From the NCBI RefSeq assembly GCF_001613425.1, contig NZ_BDCI01000001.1, positions 1 through 64,000 of the forward strand: 64,000 nt of DNA, written 5' to 3'. Numbering within the stretch: the first letter of the stretch is position 1; each line of letters starts with the position of its first letter. The DNA comes from Nocardia vulneris. Its GTDB lineage: Bacteria > Actinomycetota > Actinomycetes > Mycobacteriales > Mycobacteriaceae. The notes below the pieces were generated by a model. The model did not search any database. It saw only the letters and a list, made by a program, of their open reading frames with translations, and was not told the DNA's origin. Below, piece after piece: positions 35,285 through 43,999 of this stretch. The position numbers were made by a program, and so were the translations under genes.

Positions 35285-36177
35285 TCCGAGCCGTCGAGCG
35301 GCCGAAGTGGCGGCGCAGGCGCCGTGCGATACAGGTCGTGCTCGCCGCCCTGGTCCGAAAGCCCAGTGGCGCTTTCGGACTGGCCATGGTCGGCACGCTG
35401 GTCGTGGCGAGTGTGCTGTCGCTGTGGTGGACGCCCTACGATCCGCAGGCCACCGATCCGGGCCGGGCCTGGCTGCTGCCGCTGCGCGAGGGCCACCTGC
35501 TCGGCACCGATCGAGTCGGGCACGACGTGTTCAGCCAGGTGCTGGCCGGCGCGTGGCAGACGCTCGCGGTGGCGCTGGTGGTCGCCGCGATCGCCGGCAC
35601 ACTCGGCCTGCTGCTGGCGATGGCCGCGCAACTGTCGCCACGTCCGGTCGGCTCGGTGGTGGTGCAGCTGATCGACATCATGATCGCGTTCCCGGCGCTG
35701 TTGCTCGCGATGGTGCTGGCCGCGGTGTACGGCGGGTCGATGCTGACGGTGGCGGTGGCCATCGGCATCAGCTCGGGCGTCGCGGTCGCGCGGGTGGCGC
35801 GTGCCGAAGTGGCGCGCGTGCTGACCAGCGATTTCGTCCTCGCGGCCCGGGCCGCCGGGGCGTCGACGGGCCGGATCGTGGTCAAACACTTGCTGCCCGC
35901 CATCGCGCCCACGCTCATCGTGCAGCTGTCCTGGGTGATGGCGCTGGCCGTGCTCGCCGAGGCGGCGCTGACCTACCTGGGTTATGGCAGTTCGCCCTCG
36001 GCGCCGTCCTGGGGCGGCATCCTGCGCGCGCAACAGGACTACATCAAGGTGCGGCCGCTGCTGGTGGTGTGGCCGGGCCTGGCGGTGGCGCTGACGGTGC
36101 TCGGCTTCAATCTGCTGGGTGACGCGCTGCGCAGCGTCACCGACCCGCGGCTGCGCAAAGGGGTGCCGACTCGATGA
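35281..36177 (+). CDS. ABC transporter permease (DppC/OppC type)
   Basis: This 298-residue permease has an Arg-rich N-terminus, the OppC-like segment LGTDRVGHDVFSQVLAGAW and the EAA loop DFVLAARAAGASTGRIVVKHLLP. GTG overlaps the previous stop by 4 bases. Together with DppB-like and the two ATPases it makes a complete importer. Confidence 0.88.
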   Translation: MIRAVERPKWRRRRRAIQVVLAALVRKPSGAFGLAMVGTLVVASVLSLWWTPYDPQATDPGRAWLLPLREGHLLGTDRVGHDVFSQVLAGAWQTLAVALVVAAIAGTLGLLLAMAAQLSPRPVGSVVVQLIDIMIAFPALLLAMVLAAVYGGSMLTVAVAIGISSGVAVARVARAEVARVLTSDFVLAARAAGASTGRIVVKHLLPAIAPTLIVQLSWVMALAVLAEAALTYLGYGSSPSAPSWGGILRAQQDYIKVRPLLVVWPGLAVALTVLGFNLLGDALRSVTDPRLRKGVPTR

Positions 36178-36995
36178 CACTGCTGAAGGTGACCGGACTG
36201 ACGGTCGAGATCGGCGACCGGGTGCTGCTCGACGACGTCGACTTCGGGATGGACGCGGGCGGTCGGCTCGGCCTGATCGGTGTGTCCGGATCCGGGAAAT
36301 CGCTCCTCGCCCTGGCGATCATGGGGTTGCTGCCGGAGGAGGCGCGGGTGCGCGGCAGCATCACGCTCGACGGTATGGAGCTGCTCGGGCGGGGCGACCG
36401 TCAGCTGTCGAAGATTCGCGGCAGCCGGATGGCGATGGTGTTCCAGGAACCGCTGTCGGCGTTGAATCCGCTGATGCGCGTCGGCAAGCAGATCGCGGAA
36501 CCGCTACGGCTGCACCAGAAGCTGAGCCGGCGTGCCGCCGCCGCCGCGACCATCGAGTTGGCGGCCCGCGTCGGCCTGCCGGACCCGGCGCATATCGTGC
36601 GCGCGTTCCCGCATCAGCTCTCCGGCGGGCAGCGGCAGCGGGTCGGCATCGCGATGGCGCTCGCCGCGAAGCCCGCGCTGTTGATCGCCGACGAGCCGAC
36701 GACGGCGCTCGATGTCACCGTGCAGGCCGAAATCTTGGCCCTGCTGGCGGATTTGGTGTCCGAGGAAGGTTCGGCGCTGCTGTTCGTCACGCACGATCTG
36801 GCGGTGCTCGCGCAGGTGACGCAGCGGGTGCTGGTGCTGGGGGAGGGGCGCGTGCTGGCGGACGGCGATCTGGCGCAGACCCTGCGCGAGTCGAAGCATC
36901 CGTATCTGCGGACGTTACTGGAACTCGCACGGGCGTCGTCGTTCCGGCGCGGTACGGCGAAGGTGAGCAGCGGTTCGGCGGAGGTGGTTTCGTGA
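36174..36995 (+). CDS. ABC transporter ATPase (DppD/OppD type)
   Basis: This 273-residue ATPase has Walker A GVSGSGKS, signature LSGGQRQR, Walker B ALLIADEPTTALD and an H-loop VTHD. The ATG overlaps the permease stop by 4 bases. The cysteine-rich iron-sulfur motif of some DppD proteins is absent, and it is shorter than the usual 320-330 residues. A rare TTA codon occurs at 36915-36917. Confidence 0.9.
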   Translation: MTLLKVTGLTVEIGDRVLLDDVDFGMDAGGRLGLIGVSGSGKSLLALAIMGLLPEEARVRGSITLDGMELLGRGDRQLSKIRGSRMAMVFQEPLSALNPLMRVGKQIAEPLRLHQKLSRRAAAAATIELAARVGLPDPAHIVRAFPHQLSGGQRQRVGIAMALAAKPALLIADEPTTALDVTVQAEILALLADLVSEEGSALLFVTHDLAVLAQVTQRVLVLGEGRVLADGDLAQTLRESKHPYLRTLLELARASSFRRGTAKVSSGSAEVVS

Positions 36996-37765
36996 TCCTG
37001 TTGGAGGCCGACGACCTCAGCCGCTCGTTCCGCTTGCCCCGCACCAGGCTGCTCGGCCATGCCCCGCGCCGGGATGCGGTGCGTGCGGTGAGTTTGACGC
37101 TGGCGGAGGGCAGCCACCTCGGTATCGTGGGCGAATCCGGTTCCGGGAAGTCGACTTTGCTGCGCCTGCTGTTGGCTCTCGATCGTCCCGATCGCGGTGC
37201 GGTTCGCTATCAGGGAAAGCCGGTCCGCGGCCGCGATCTGACCTGGTTTCGCCGGGAAGTCCAAGTGGTGCTGCAAGATCCGCTGAGTTCGCTGGATCCG
37301 CGGATGATCGTCGGCGACTCGATCGCCGAACCCCTGGAGTGCCTGCGGATCCCGGGCAACCACGATTATCGCGTAGCGGAACTGCTCGTCGCGGTGGGCC
37401 TGGAACCCGATGCGGCAGCACGCTATCCGCACGAGTTCTCCGGCGGGCAGCGTCAGCGCATCGCAATCGCCCGCGCCCTCGCGCCGAACCCGAAGGTGCT
37501 CGTCGGCGACGAACCGTTCTCGGCCCTCGACGCCCCCACTCGCGCCCAGATCATCGAACTGCTCCGCGATCTCGTGGAAAAGTTCGGTCTCTCCCTGATC
37601 CTGGTCTCCCACGACGTCGGCGTGGTCCAGCAGCTGTGCGATCAACTCCTCGTGCTGAAAGACGGGGAGATCGTCGAACGCGGCGCCGCGGAAACGGTTC
37701 TCGCCCACCCCGAGCACCCGTACACCCGGGCGCTCCTGGACGCCGTGCCGATGCTGCCGTTCTGA
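36992..37765 (+). CDS. ABC transporter ATPase (DppF/OppF type)
   Basis: This 257-residue ATPase has Walker A GESGSGKS, signature FSGGQRQR, Walker B VLVGDEPFSALD and H-loop VSHD. GTG overlaps the previous stop by 4 bases. The C-terminal EHPYTRALLDAVP is typical of OppF. It ends the operon; a 12-bp palindrome (CTGAGTACTCAG, 37762-37773) includes its stop codon. Confidence 0.9.
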   Translation: MILLEADDLSRSFRLPRTRLLGHAPRRDAVRAVSLTLAEGSHLGIVGESGSGKSTLLRLLLALDRPDRGAVRYQGKPVRGRDLTWFRREVQVVLQDPLSSLDPRMIVGDSIAEPLECLRIPGNHDYRVAELLVAVGLEPDAAARYPHEFSGGQRQRIAIARALAPNPKVLVGDEPFSALDAPTRAQIIELLRDLVEKFGLSLILVSHDVGVVQQLCDQLLVLKDGEIVERGAAETVLAHPEHPYTRALLDAVPMLPF

Positions 37766-37824
37766 GTACTCAGCGGAGGGGGTATCGCCTCCTTCCGGTT
37801 GCTGAACATTTTCTCTGGACCCCA

Positions 37825-37851
37825 CTTGCACTCTCCTGTGTCGAGTGCTAA
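37825..37851 (+). promoter_or_regulatory. CIRCE element (HrcA operator)
   Basis: CTTGCACTC, 9 bases, then GAGTGCTAA. The right arm matches the CIRCE consensus TTAGCACTC-N9-GAGTGCTAA at 9 of 9 positions and the left arm at 7 of 9, with exact spacing. It lies 68 bases upstream of the Hsp20 start, so heat-shock derepression through HrcA is expected. Confidence 0.85.
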
Positions 37852-37863
37852 ATATTATCTATG

Positions 37864-37885
37864 TCAGATGACAGAGGTTATCTGA
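37864..37885 (+). promoter_or_regulatory. Inverted repeat in the Hsp20 leader
   Basis: TCAGAT, 10 bases, then ATCTGA lies between the CIRCE element and the Hsp20 start. It could be a second operator or a leader hairpin; no protein is assigned. Confidence 0.35.
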
Positions 37886-37918
37886 GTTCCTACTGATCGA
37901 GATTGGAGTGAGTTGGCG

Positions 37919-38353
37919 GTGGCGACCATGCTGATGCGTACCGATCCCTTCCGTGACCTGGATCGCCTGACGCAGCAGGTCTTCGGTACACCTGCGCGAC
38001 CGGCGGCCATGCCGATGGACGCCTGGCGGGACGGCGATGAGTTCTTCGTCGAATTCGACCTGCCCGGTATCGACCCGGACTCCCTCGACCTCGACGTCGA
38101 ACGCAATGTGGTGACCGTGAAAGCCAGCCGCCCGCAACTGGATCAGAGCCGGTCGATGATCGCCGCGGAACGCAGCCGCGGCGTGTTCTCCCGCCAGCTG
38201 TTCCTGGGCGAGAACCTCGACACCGACGCGATCCGCGCGGACTACCGCGACGGGGTGCTGCGCTTGACCGTGCCCGTCGCGGAAAAGGCCAAGCCGCGCA
38301 AGATCGAGGTCATCCGCAGCGAAACCGCCGACCGTCAGGCCATCAACGCCTGA
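37919..38353 (+). CDS. hsp20: Hsp20-family small heat-shock protein (Hsp18-like)
   Basis: This is a 144-residue ATP-independent chaperone. It has the alpha-crystallin domain ([31 protein letters not shown] to [18 protein letters not shown]) and an N-terminus [14 protein letters not shown] closely matching mycobacterial Hsp18-type proteins. GTG 37919 follows GGAGTGAG at a suitable distance; TTG 37913 and ATG 37928 are alternatives. It is preceded by a CIRCE operator, consistent with heat control. It oligomerises in the cytoplasm and holds unfolding proteins. Confidence 0.92.
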   Translation: MATMLMRTDPFRDLDRLTQQVFGTPARPAAMPMDAWRDGDEFFVEFDLPGIDPDSLDLDVERNVVTVKASRPQLDQSRSMIAAERSRGVFSRQLFLGENLDTDAIRADYRDGVLRLTVPVAEKAKPRKIEVIRSETADRQAINA

Positions 38354-38732
38354 ATCGGGCGCGAGGTGCCGGACGTCGTCCCGGGCCGGCACGCGCGTAC
38401 GAGCGTGGACTGCCCAACCGTGTTCGCCCGGTTGGCAACTGGTGAAAGCGAGGTGATGCCTGTCAAATATGCAACCACTGGTTTCTCGGTTGGGGGCGCG
38501 GCCATGTCGCCCCGGGCCTGCACCGACAGGTGCTCGGCCACCTTGTATGGCAGCAGGCGCTGCGATACCCGGCCCCCACCGAACTGTTGAGCAAGACCAT
38601 CACGTTTTCGAAATCTCTTCCTCCGACCGGTGGGCCCGCATGGGCACTGCTCTCGGGCCCACCGGTCCTTCGCTCCTCGCCGGCGCCCCGGCGAGACGGT
38701 GCGAAACTCTCGGCACGAGAAAGGAGATCGCG
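38354..38732 (+). other. Intergenic region with a hairpin after hsp20
   Basis: This 379-base stretch holds no credible gene. A 7-bp hairpin CCAACCG-(8 nt)-CGGTTGG at 38414-38435 lies 61 bases after the Hsp20 stop and may be its terminator. The last bases carry AAAGGAG for the next small gene. Confidence 0.4.
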
Positions 38733-38954
38733 ATGACCACCTTCGTTCCCGCCGGCGGCGACGTCGACCGCGCCGGACAGCACGCCTTTGCCGATGAGCG
38801 CGACCGCGACCTCGGCCTCGACACCGCCGCCGTGCACCCGGTGGCCGAACGCATCCGCGCCGCGTTCGATGCCGCCGACCTCACCGACCGTATCGACCAG
38901 AACTGGATCACCCCCGCCCCCTTCGACGATGACTACTACTGCCTCGCCTATTGA
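38733..38954 (+). CDS. Small acidic protein of unknown function
   Basis: This is a 73-residue, Asp-rich soluble protein (pI clearly acidic) with a good AAAGGAG ribosome site 7 bases before the ATG and GC-rich third positions. It has no signal peptide or known motif; the C-terminus ends FDDDYYCLAY with a single Cys. It follows the heat-shock gene and may be stress-related by position only. Confidence 0.6.
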   Translation: MTTFVPAGGDVDRAGQHAFADERDRDLGLDTAAVHPVAERIRAAFDAADLTDRIDQNWITPAPFDDDYYCLAY

Positions 38955-39027
38955 TCCGCCCGCCGACGGGGCCGAGTCCCGGGCGGGCGACTTGGCTCGA
39001 CGCCGCTCCACTAGACCGGAAAACGCA

Positions 39028-39249
39028 ATGACCACAACAAGTTCCGCTGCCGTCCGCACACACACCGCGCCGGGCTCGGACACCGCGATGGTGCACCGTC
39101 CCGGCTCGTTTCGCCCGTGGTGGGAATCGAGGGCGGTGCCGACGGTGCCCGCCACCCCCGCGGTTCCCCGCTCACCCGATCCCTGTCACCCGCGGGCCCG
39201 AAATCCCTTCGTGCGCTTGGATAAACCTGCGCGCATCGCCTATCGCTGA
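39028..39249 (+). CDS. Small basic proline-rich protein of unknown function
   Basis: This is a 73-residue Pro/Arg-rich ORF starting MTTTSSAAVRT, the same length as the preceding gene and likewise beginning M-T-T. The ribosome site is weak (CGGAAAA). It has no signal peptide. Codon use is acceptable for the host, but the evidence for translation is modest. Confidence 0.4.
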   Translation: MTTTSSAAVRTHTAPGSDTAMVHRPGSFRPWWESRAVPTVPATPAVPRSPDPCHPRARNPFVRLDKPARIAYR

Positions 39250-39277
39250 CCTATGTCAGGCGTACCCGATAGACGGT

Positions 39278-39724
39278 TCACGGTGTGGCGGCATTCGTGT
39301 AGGTGCGGTGCGGCGTGACGAAAACGAGGGTGCCGCGTTTGTCCTGCATCGCCTGGTCGTAGGCGTCCCAGTCCTGGGTGACGCCTGCCGCGGCGAAAAT
39401 GTCGCGAATCACCAGGCGTTGTCGCTCGGCGTCGATGCCGGTGTGGGGGTCGTCGGGGCCGACCAGCTGCGCTGTCCCTTCGACGGTGGTCCACTGCCAG
39501 CCGGCCCGGATGGTGAGCGTGATGGTCGGATCGGCGCGCAAGTTCGCGAGTTTCACAGTGGCACCGGGGGATACGAATACCACCGTGTCGGCCCCGGTGG
39601 CCGGGTGTGGCAGCACCGCCGCGGTGACGACGGTGGCCTGCGGTGTGCCGTCCGCGCGCAGGGTGACGGCCACACACAGCCCGGAATCGACGGGCACCAG
39701 GTCGGCGAAGGACTTCAAATCGGT
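39278..39724 (-). CDS. PPOX-class split-barrel flavin/F420-binding protein
   Basis: This 148-residue protein has a pyridoxamine 5'-phosphate oxidase-like split barrel: CVAVTLRADGTPQATVV, then VKLANLRADPTITLTIR and WQWTTVEGTAQLVG. Actinobacterial homologues often bind F420, FMN or heme degradation products. GTG 39724 follows AAGGAG by 7 bases; the longer frame upstream lacks a ribosome site. It is divergent from an isochorismatase-like hydrolase gene. Confidence 0.78.
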   Translation of the reverse strand, partial: TDLKSFADLVPVDSGLCVAVTLRADGTPQATVVTAAVLPHPATGADTVVFVSPGATVKLANLRADPTITLTIRAGWQWTTVEGTAQLVGPDDPHTGIDAERQRLVIRDIFAAAGVTQDWDAYDQAMQDKRGTLVFVTPHRTYTNAATP

Positions 39725-39838
39725 CACAGACGCTCCTTCTCGGGTGGAATCGGCAACGAGCGGCCATTCTGCGGTATCACCCAGGTCTTGCGGCAAGCCC
39801 CCGGGTCGGATATAAGTTCAAGTGGGGAGCGGGAGCTT

Positions 39839-40444
39839 ATGCATTCAACCATCGACCTGGACGCGGCTGCCCTTCTGGTGATCGACGTACAGAACGGGTT
39901 CGTGAACGAGGGCTCGGCGTCGGCAGTGCCCGTGATCGTCGATTTGGTGGCCGGCTGGTCCGCCGGCGACCGGCCGACCGTCTTCACCCGATACCGGAAC
40001 TACCCGAACTCGCCCTGGGAGCGACTGCTCGGCTGGCACGCGCTGCAGGGACCACCGGAAACCGACCTCATCGACGAGCTGGCTCCCTACACCGCGCACC
40101 CGAAGTCGCACCTGCTCGACAAAACGGTGTACACCGCCCTCACGGCCGAGGGGTCGCAGCTGATCGGCGCACTGGGCGTCACCGACCTGATCATCTGCGG
40201 CATCGCCACCGACGCCTGCGTGCTCAAAACCGCCTTGGACGCGTTCGAATGCGGTTACGTCCCGTGGATCGTCCGAGACGCGGTGGCGTCCAACGCAACT
40301 CGCCACTCGGCGCAACGGATGCACGATTCCGCCCTGCTCCACCTTGCCCGCCTGATCGGCGAAAACCAACTCGTCACCGCCGCCCACGTGACCCACCTGA
40401 TCCGGACCACCCCGAACCCGGATGGCCGGTGCAGCGGACGGTAG
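39839..40444 (+). CDS. Isochorismatase-family cysteine hydrolase
   Basis: This 201-residue hydrolase has the family catalytic triad in the expected order: Asp in LLVIDVQNGF, Lys in LLDKTVYTAL, and the nucleophilic Cys in GIATDACVLKTAL. Family members hydrolyse amides (nicotinamide, ureidoacrylate, N-carbamoyl compounds) or vinyl ethers. GGGGAGCGGGAG precedes the ATG. No pathway partner is adjacent. Confidence 0.83.
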   Translation: MHSTIDLDAAALLVIDVQNGFVNEGSASAVPVIVDLVAGWSAGDRPTVFTRYRNYPNSPWERLLGWHALQGPPETDLIDELAPYTAHPKSHLLDKTVYTALTAEGSQLIGALGVTDLIICGIATDACVLKTALDAFECGYVPWIVRDAVASNATRHSAQRMHDSALLHLARLIGENQLVTAAHVTHLIRTTPNPDGRCSGR

Positions 40445-40468
40445 GTATGACGTAGCCCACACTCGCTC

Positions 40469-40483
40469 ATCACACGCTGTGAT
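40469..40483 (+). promoter_or_regulatory. Perfect inverted repeat upstream of the M61 peptidase gene
   Basis: ATCACA-CGC-TGTGAT, a 6-bp perfect palindrome with a 3-base centre, lies in the 215-base gap before the peptidase. Size and symmetry fit a GntR-type operator, but the binder is unknown. Confidence 0.4.
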
Positions 40484-40659
40484 ACCAACCCTCGTAGTAT
40501 CGACAATCAGCTCAGCCAGCAAAGGGGCGTTCGCCGAGGCGGACGGCCTGTTCGAAGCTTGATGTGGGAGGAGGGGATGGGGCAGGCGGTCGCACTGTAT
40601 GTGAAATCGGTAGGTCCCATCCTTGGCCGACGAACACCCATCCGCCGAGGATTGTTTGT

Positions 40660-42585
40660 GTGACTCGGGGAGTGTCGTTGTCGAAGGTTCGTATTCTCGG
40701 CGCTGTCGGCGTCGTCGTTGTTCTTATTCTGGCCGGCTCGCTGTACTTCGGCTTGCGCGACAAGTCCGATGACGCGCCGGCGAAGCAGAAAGCAATTTCG
40801 GTCGCGGTCGATGTGACCAATCTGCCGCAGCGCGTGATCCAGGTGAAACAGACGATCCCCGTGCAGTCGGGCGAAGTGGAATTGCTGTTTCCGCAGTGGC
40901 TGCCCGGTAACCACTCGCCGTCCGGCCCGATCGACAAGATCGGCGGCATCACCTTCACCAACGCCGGGAACAAGCTGGAGTGGAAGCGTGATCCGAAGAA
41001 CGTGTATGCGTTCAAGGTCGCGGTGCCCGACGGCGTGGACTCGATCGACGCCAGGTTCCAGTACCTGACCCCCACCGACTCCTCGCAGGGGCGCGTGGTG
41101 ATGACCCCGAATATGCTGAATCTGCAGTGGAATGCGGTGGTCCTCTATCCGGCCGGCCCGCCCGCCAGCGAAATCCCCTTCACCGCGAGTGTCACCTACC
41201 CGCCGGGATTCGAAGCCGGAACCGCGCTCGATGTCGCCGGCAAGGACGGCGACACCGTGAACTACAAGACTGTTCCGTTGGACATCCTCGTCGATTCGCC
41301 CGTGTACGCGGGGCGCTATCACAAGGAGTTCGACCTGGCTCCCGGCGCGAAACCCCCGGTGCGGCTGCAAGTATTCGCCGACGCGCCGGAGCAGCTCGAA
41401 GCCAAGCCCGAGCACATCGAGCTGCACAAGGCGCTCGTGCAACAGGCCGTGAAACTGTACGGCTCGCAACATTACGACCACTACGACTTCCTGCTGTCGT
41501 TGTCGGATCAGCTCAGCTCCAACGGCTTGGAACACCAGCGTTCCAGCGAAAACGGTCAACCGACGGACTATTTCACCGGGTGGAATCCGGCGGTCGGCAG
41601 CGCCGATCTGCTCGGGCACGAGTACACCCATTCCTGGAACGGCAAATTCCGGCGTCCGGCCGACCTGTGGACACCCAACTACAACGTCCCGATGCAAGAC
41701 AGTTTGCTGTGGGTCTACGAGGGACAGACGCAGTATTGGGGCAACGTGCTCACCGGCCGAGCCGGTTTGCGGCCCGTGGAAGTCTCGCGTGACGCGTTGG
41801 CCTCGGTAGTCGCCGCGTACACCGACAACCGGCCAGGACTCTCCTGGCGCAATGTGCAGGACACCACCAACGATCCGATCATCGCGCAGCGGCGTACGAA
41901 GCCTTATCGGTCATGGCAGCTCAGTGAGGATTACTACCAGGGCGGGCAACTGGTATGGCTGGGCGTGGACGCGCGGATCCGCGAACTGTCCGGGAACACG
42001 AAGTCGCTCGATGATTTCGCGCGCGCGTTCTTCGGTGTCGACGAAAGCAAGTGGGAGTCCCAGAACACCTACGATTTCGACGACGTCGTCTCGACGCTGA
42101 ATGGCGTGGTCGCCGACGATTGGTCGAAATACCTGCGCGATCGTCTCGACGGGAAGGAACCGTTCGCCTCGAGCGTCGAGAAGACGGGCTGGAAGTTGGT
42201 CTACGACAACAATCCGGGCGCCCTCCTCACGGCGCAGATGAAAACGGCTGAAGGGGCCGTCAACTACACCTACTCGATCGGTCTGAACGTGTCCGGCGCG
42301 GGCAAGGTCACCGATGTGCGCTGGGACGGACCCGCGTTCAAGGCGAAAGTCGGCACCGGGATGACGGTGGTTTCGGTCAACGACGCCCCCTATTCCCAAG
42401 CCACGATGGAAGCCGCGATCGAGGCGGCCAAGACGAACCCGGCCCCGATCCGCCTGCAGGTGAAGGACTTCGACCAAACCCGCACCATCGAACTGAACTA
42501 CCACGACGGCCTCCGCTTCCCCCACCTGCAACGCATCGAAGGCACCCCCGACTACCTCACCCAAATCCTCGCCGCCCGCAACTGA
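40660..42585 (+). CDS. M61-family (glycyl aminopeptidase-like) metallopeptidase with PDZ domain
   Basis: This 641-residue protein has an N-terminal signal anchor (about residues 11-31) and probably acts outside the membrane. It has an M61-type beta domain with NGLEHQRSS, the zinc motif H320-E321-Y-T-H324 and the third zinc ligand E354 (VYEGQTQYW). A C-terminal PDZ-like domain covers about residues 520-620 (GMTVVSVNDAPY). M61 enzymes release N-terminal Gly or Ala. GTG 40660 follows GAGG by 9 bases; GTG 40672 is an alternative. Confidence 0.85.
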   Translation: MTRGVSLSKVRILGAVGVVVVLILAGSLYFGLRDKSDDAPAKQKAISVAVDVTNLPQRVIQVKQTIPVQSGEVELLFPQWLPGNHSPSGPIDKIGGITFTNAGNKLEWKRDPKNVYAFKVAVPDGVDSIDARFQYLTPTDSSQGRVVMTPNMLNLQWNAVVLYPAGPPASEIPFTASVTYPPGFEAGTALDVAGKDGDTVNYKTVPLDILVDSPVYAGRYHKEFDLAPGAKPPVRLQVFADAPEQLEAKPEHIELHKALVQQAVKLYGSQHYDHYDFLLSLSDQLSSNGLEHQRSSENGQPTDYFTGWNPAVGSADLLGHEYTHSWNGKFRRPADLWTPNYNVPMQDSLLWVYEGQTQYWGNVLTGRAGLRPVEVSRDALASVVAAYTDNRPGLSWRNVQDTTNDPIIAQRRTKPYRSWQLSEDYYQGGQLVWLGVDARIRELSGNTKSLDDFARAFFGVDESKWESQNTYDFDDVVSTLNGVVADDWSKYLRDRLDGKEPFASSVEKTGWKLVYDNNPGALLTAQMKTAEGAVNYTYSIGLNVSGAGKVTDVRWDGPAFKAKVGTGMTVVSVNDAPYSQATMEAAIEAAKTNPAPIRLQVKDFDQTRTIELNYHDGLRFPHLQRIEGTPDYLTQILAARN

Positions 42586-42616
42586 CGCGGCAGCGACCTG
42601 CCGCGCACCTGTTGGT

Positions 42617-42656
42617 GTCCCGCGCGCGTGTCATTCGGCTGACACGCGCGCGGGAC
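42617..42656. terminator. Strong bidirectional terminator hairpin
   Basis: A perfect 17-bp inverted repeat (GTCCCGCGCGCGTGTCA and its complement) with a 6-base TTCGGC loop lies between the convergent M61 peptidase and P450 genes. It is the clearest transcriptional boundary in the window and marks the left edge of the arginine/PKS cluster. Confidence 0.88.
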
Positions 42657-42682
42657 GCTGAAAGGGGCGCGGGAGGCGGCTG

Positions 42683-43999
42683 CTAGCGGTCGGGGAGGGC
42701 GGTTACTACCAGGCGGGCGCCGCGGGCGGGGACGTTGGTGATGTTGCGGACGCGGCCGGGTTCTGGGGGGCCGGGGAGGGTCAGTTGGTAGCGGGTGAGG
42801 ACGGCGCGGAGCACTACCGCGCCTTCCATCAGGGCGAAACCTGCGCCGAGGCAGCGGCGTACGCCGCCGCCGAACGGCAGCCAGGTCTGCGGGGTGACGT
42901 CGCCGTCGAGGAAGCGCTCCGGTCGGAAGTGGTGTGGCTCAGGGTGATTGGCGGGGTTCTGGTGGGCCAGGACGATCGAGGTCGACACCCTGGTGCCGCG
43001 CGGCAGGGCGATACCGCCGATGGTGAGGTCGCGGGTGAGCTGGCGTTGTACCCGGCCGATCACCATGCGGTGGCGCAGCGCCTCTTTCATCACCGCTTCG
43101 AGGTATTTGTCGTCGCCGTCGCGGCTCGCCTGACGCGCCCGGTCCTGCACCGCGGGCGCGGCGGCCAATTCGTGGCAGGCCCAGGACAGTGCGGACGCGG
43201 TGGTCTCGTGGCCGGCGAGCAGCAGCGTGACGAGCTGGTCGCGCAGTTCCGCGTCGCTGAGCGGCGCGGTGGCGGGATCGTCCCCGGAACCCACCGCGAG
43301 CAGCCTCGACAGCACATCGGCGTACTGGTCGATGTCGGGTTGGGTTCTGCGGCGGGCGATCTCGGCGTAGAGCAGGTCATCGATCGCGGTGAGCGTCTCG
43401 GCGAAGCGGCGCCACGGCCCGAAACGCCGCAGCCACGGCCATTTCCAGCCGAGCAGCACGACGGGGCTGATCGCGGTGACGCGGCGCAGCTGCGGTGTCA
43501 GCTCGGCGCGGCGGCGCTCGTCGGCGACGCCGAAGACCACCTGGGTGATCACGTCCAGCGTCAGGTCTTCCATGCGCGCGAGGAGGTGCTCGGTACTTCC
43601 GGCGGTCCACCGTTCCACCTGGGTTTTGGTGATGTCCTCGACCAGGGCGCGATAGCCGTTGAGGGCCGCACCGCTGAAGGCGGGCATCAGCAACCGGCGG
43701 GCGCGGGCGTGTTCGCGGCCGTCGGTCAGCAGCACGGAATGCTCGCCCATGATCATCGCGAGCTCCCGATATGCCTCGCCCGCATGCAGATCCGCCGGTG
43801 CGGCGGCGAAGATCTCCTTGATATGGTCGGCCCGGGAGAACACCACGATCCGGTCCGGATAGGGCGGCAGCAGCCGCACGGTGAAGACATCGCCGAAGCG
43901 GCGCGCCTGCGCGCCGAGGAATTGGGCGTGCCGCTTGGTGTGCAACACCGTCTGGACTAGTCGAGGTAGTCGGGGTGCCGGTGGGTATGCGCCGGTCAT
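42683..43999 (-). CDS. Cytochrome P450 (CYP135/138-like)
   Basis: This 438-residue P450 has the heme signature FGGGVRRCLG with proximal C383, the I-helix LLAGHETTAS and the K-helix E-x-x-R in KEALRHR. N-terminal PPAPRLPRLVQT and the HETT motif resemble mycobacterial CYP135/CYP138 types. It is the last gene of the leftward ten-gene operon; its ATG overlaps the MFS stop. Redox partners are not encoded nearby. It likely tailors the final product, but the reaction is not predictable. Confidence 0.88.
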   Translation of the reverse strand: MTGAYPPAPRLPRLVQTVLHTKRHAQFLGAQARRFGDVFTVRLLPPYPDRIVVFSRADHIKEIFAAAPADLHAGEAYRELAMIMGEHSVLLTDGREHARARRLLMPAFSGAALNGYRALVEDITKTQVERWTAGSTEHLLARMEDLTLDVITQVVFGVADERRRAELTPQLRRVTAISPVVLLGWKWPWLRRFGPWRRFAETLTAIDDLLYAEIARRRTQPDIDQYADVLSRLLAVGSGDDPATAPLSDAELRDQLVTLLLAGHETTASALSWACHELAAAPAVQDRARQASRDGDDKYLEAVMKEALRHRMVIGRVQRQLTRDLTIGGIALPRGTRVSTSIVLAHQNPANHPEPHHFRPERFLDGDVTPQTWLPFGGGVRRCLGAGFALMEGAVVLRAVLTRYQLTLPGPPEPGRVRNITNVPARGARLVVTALPDR

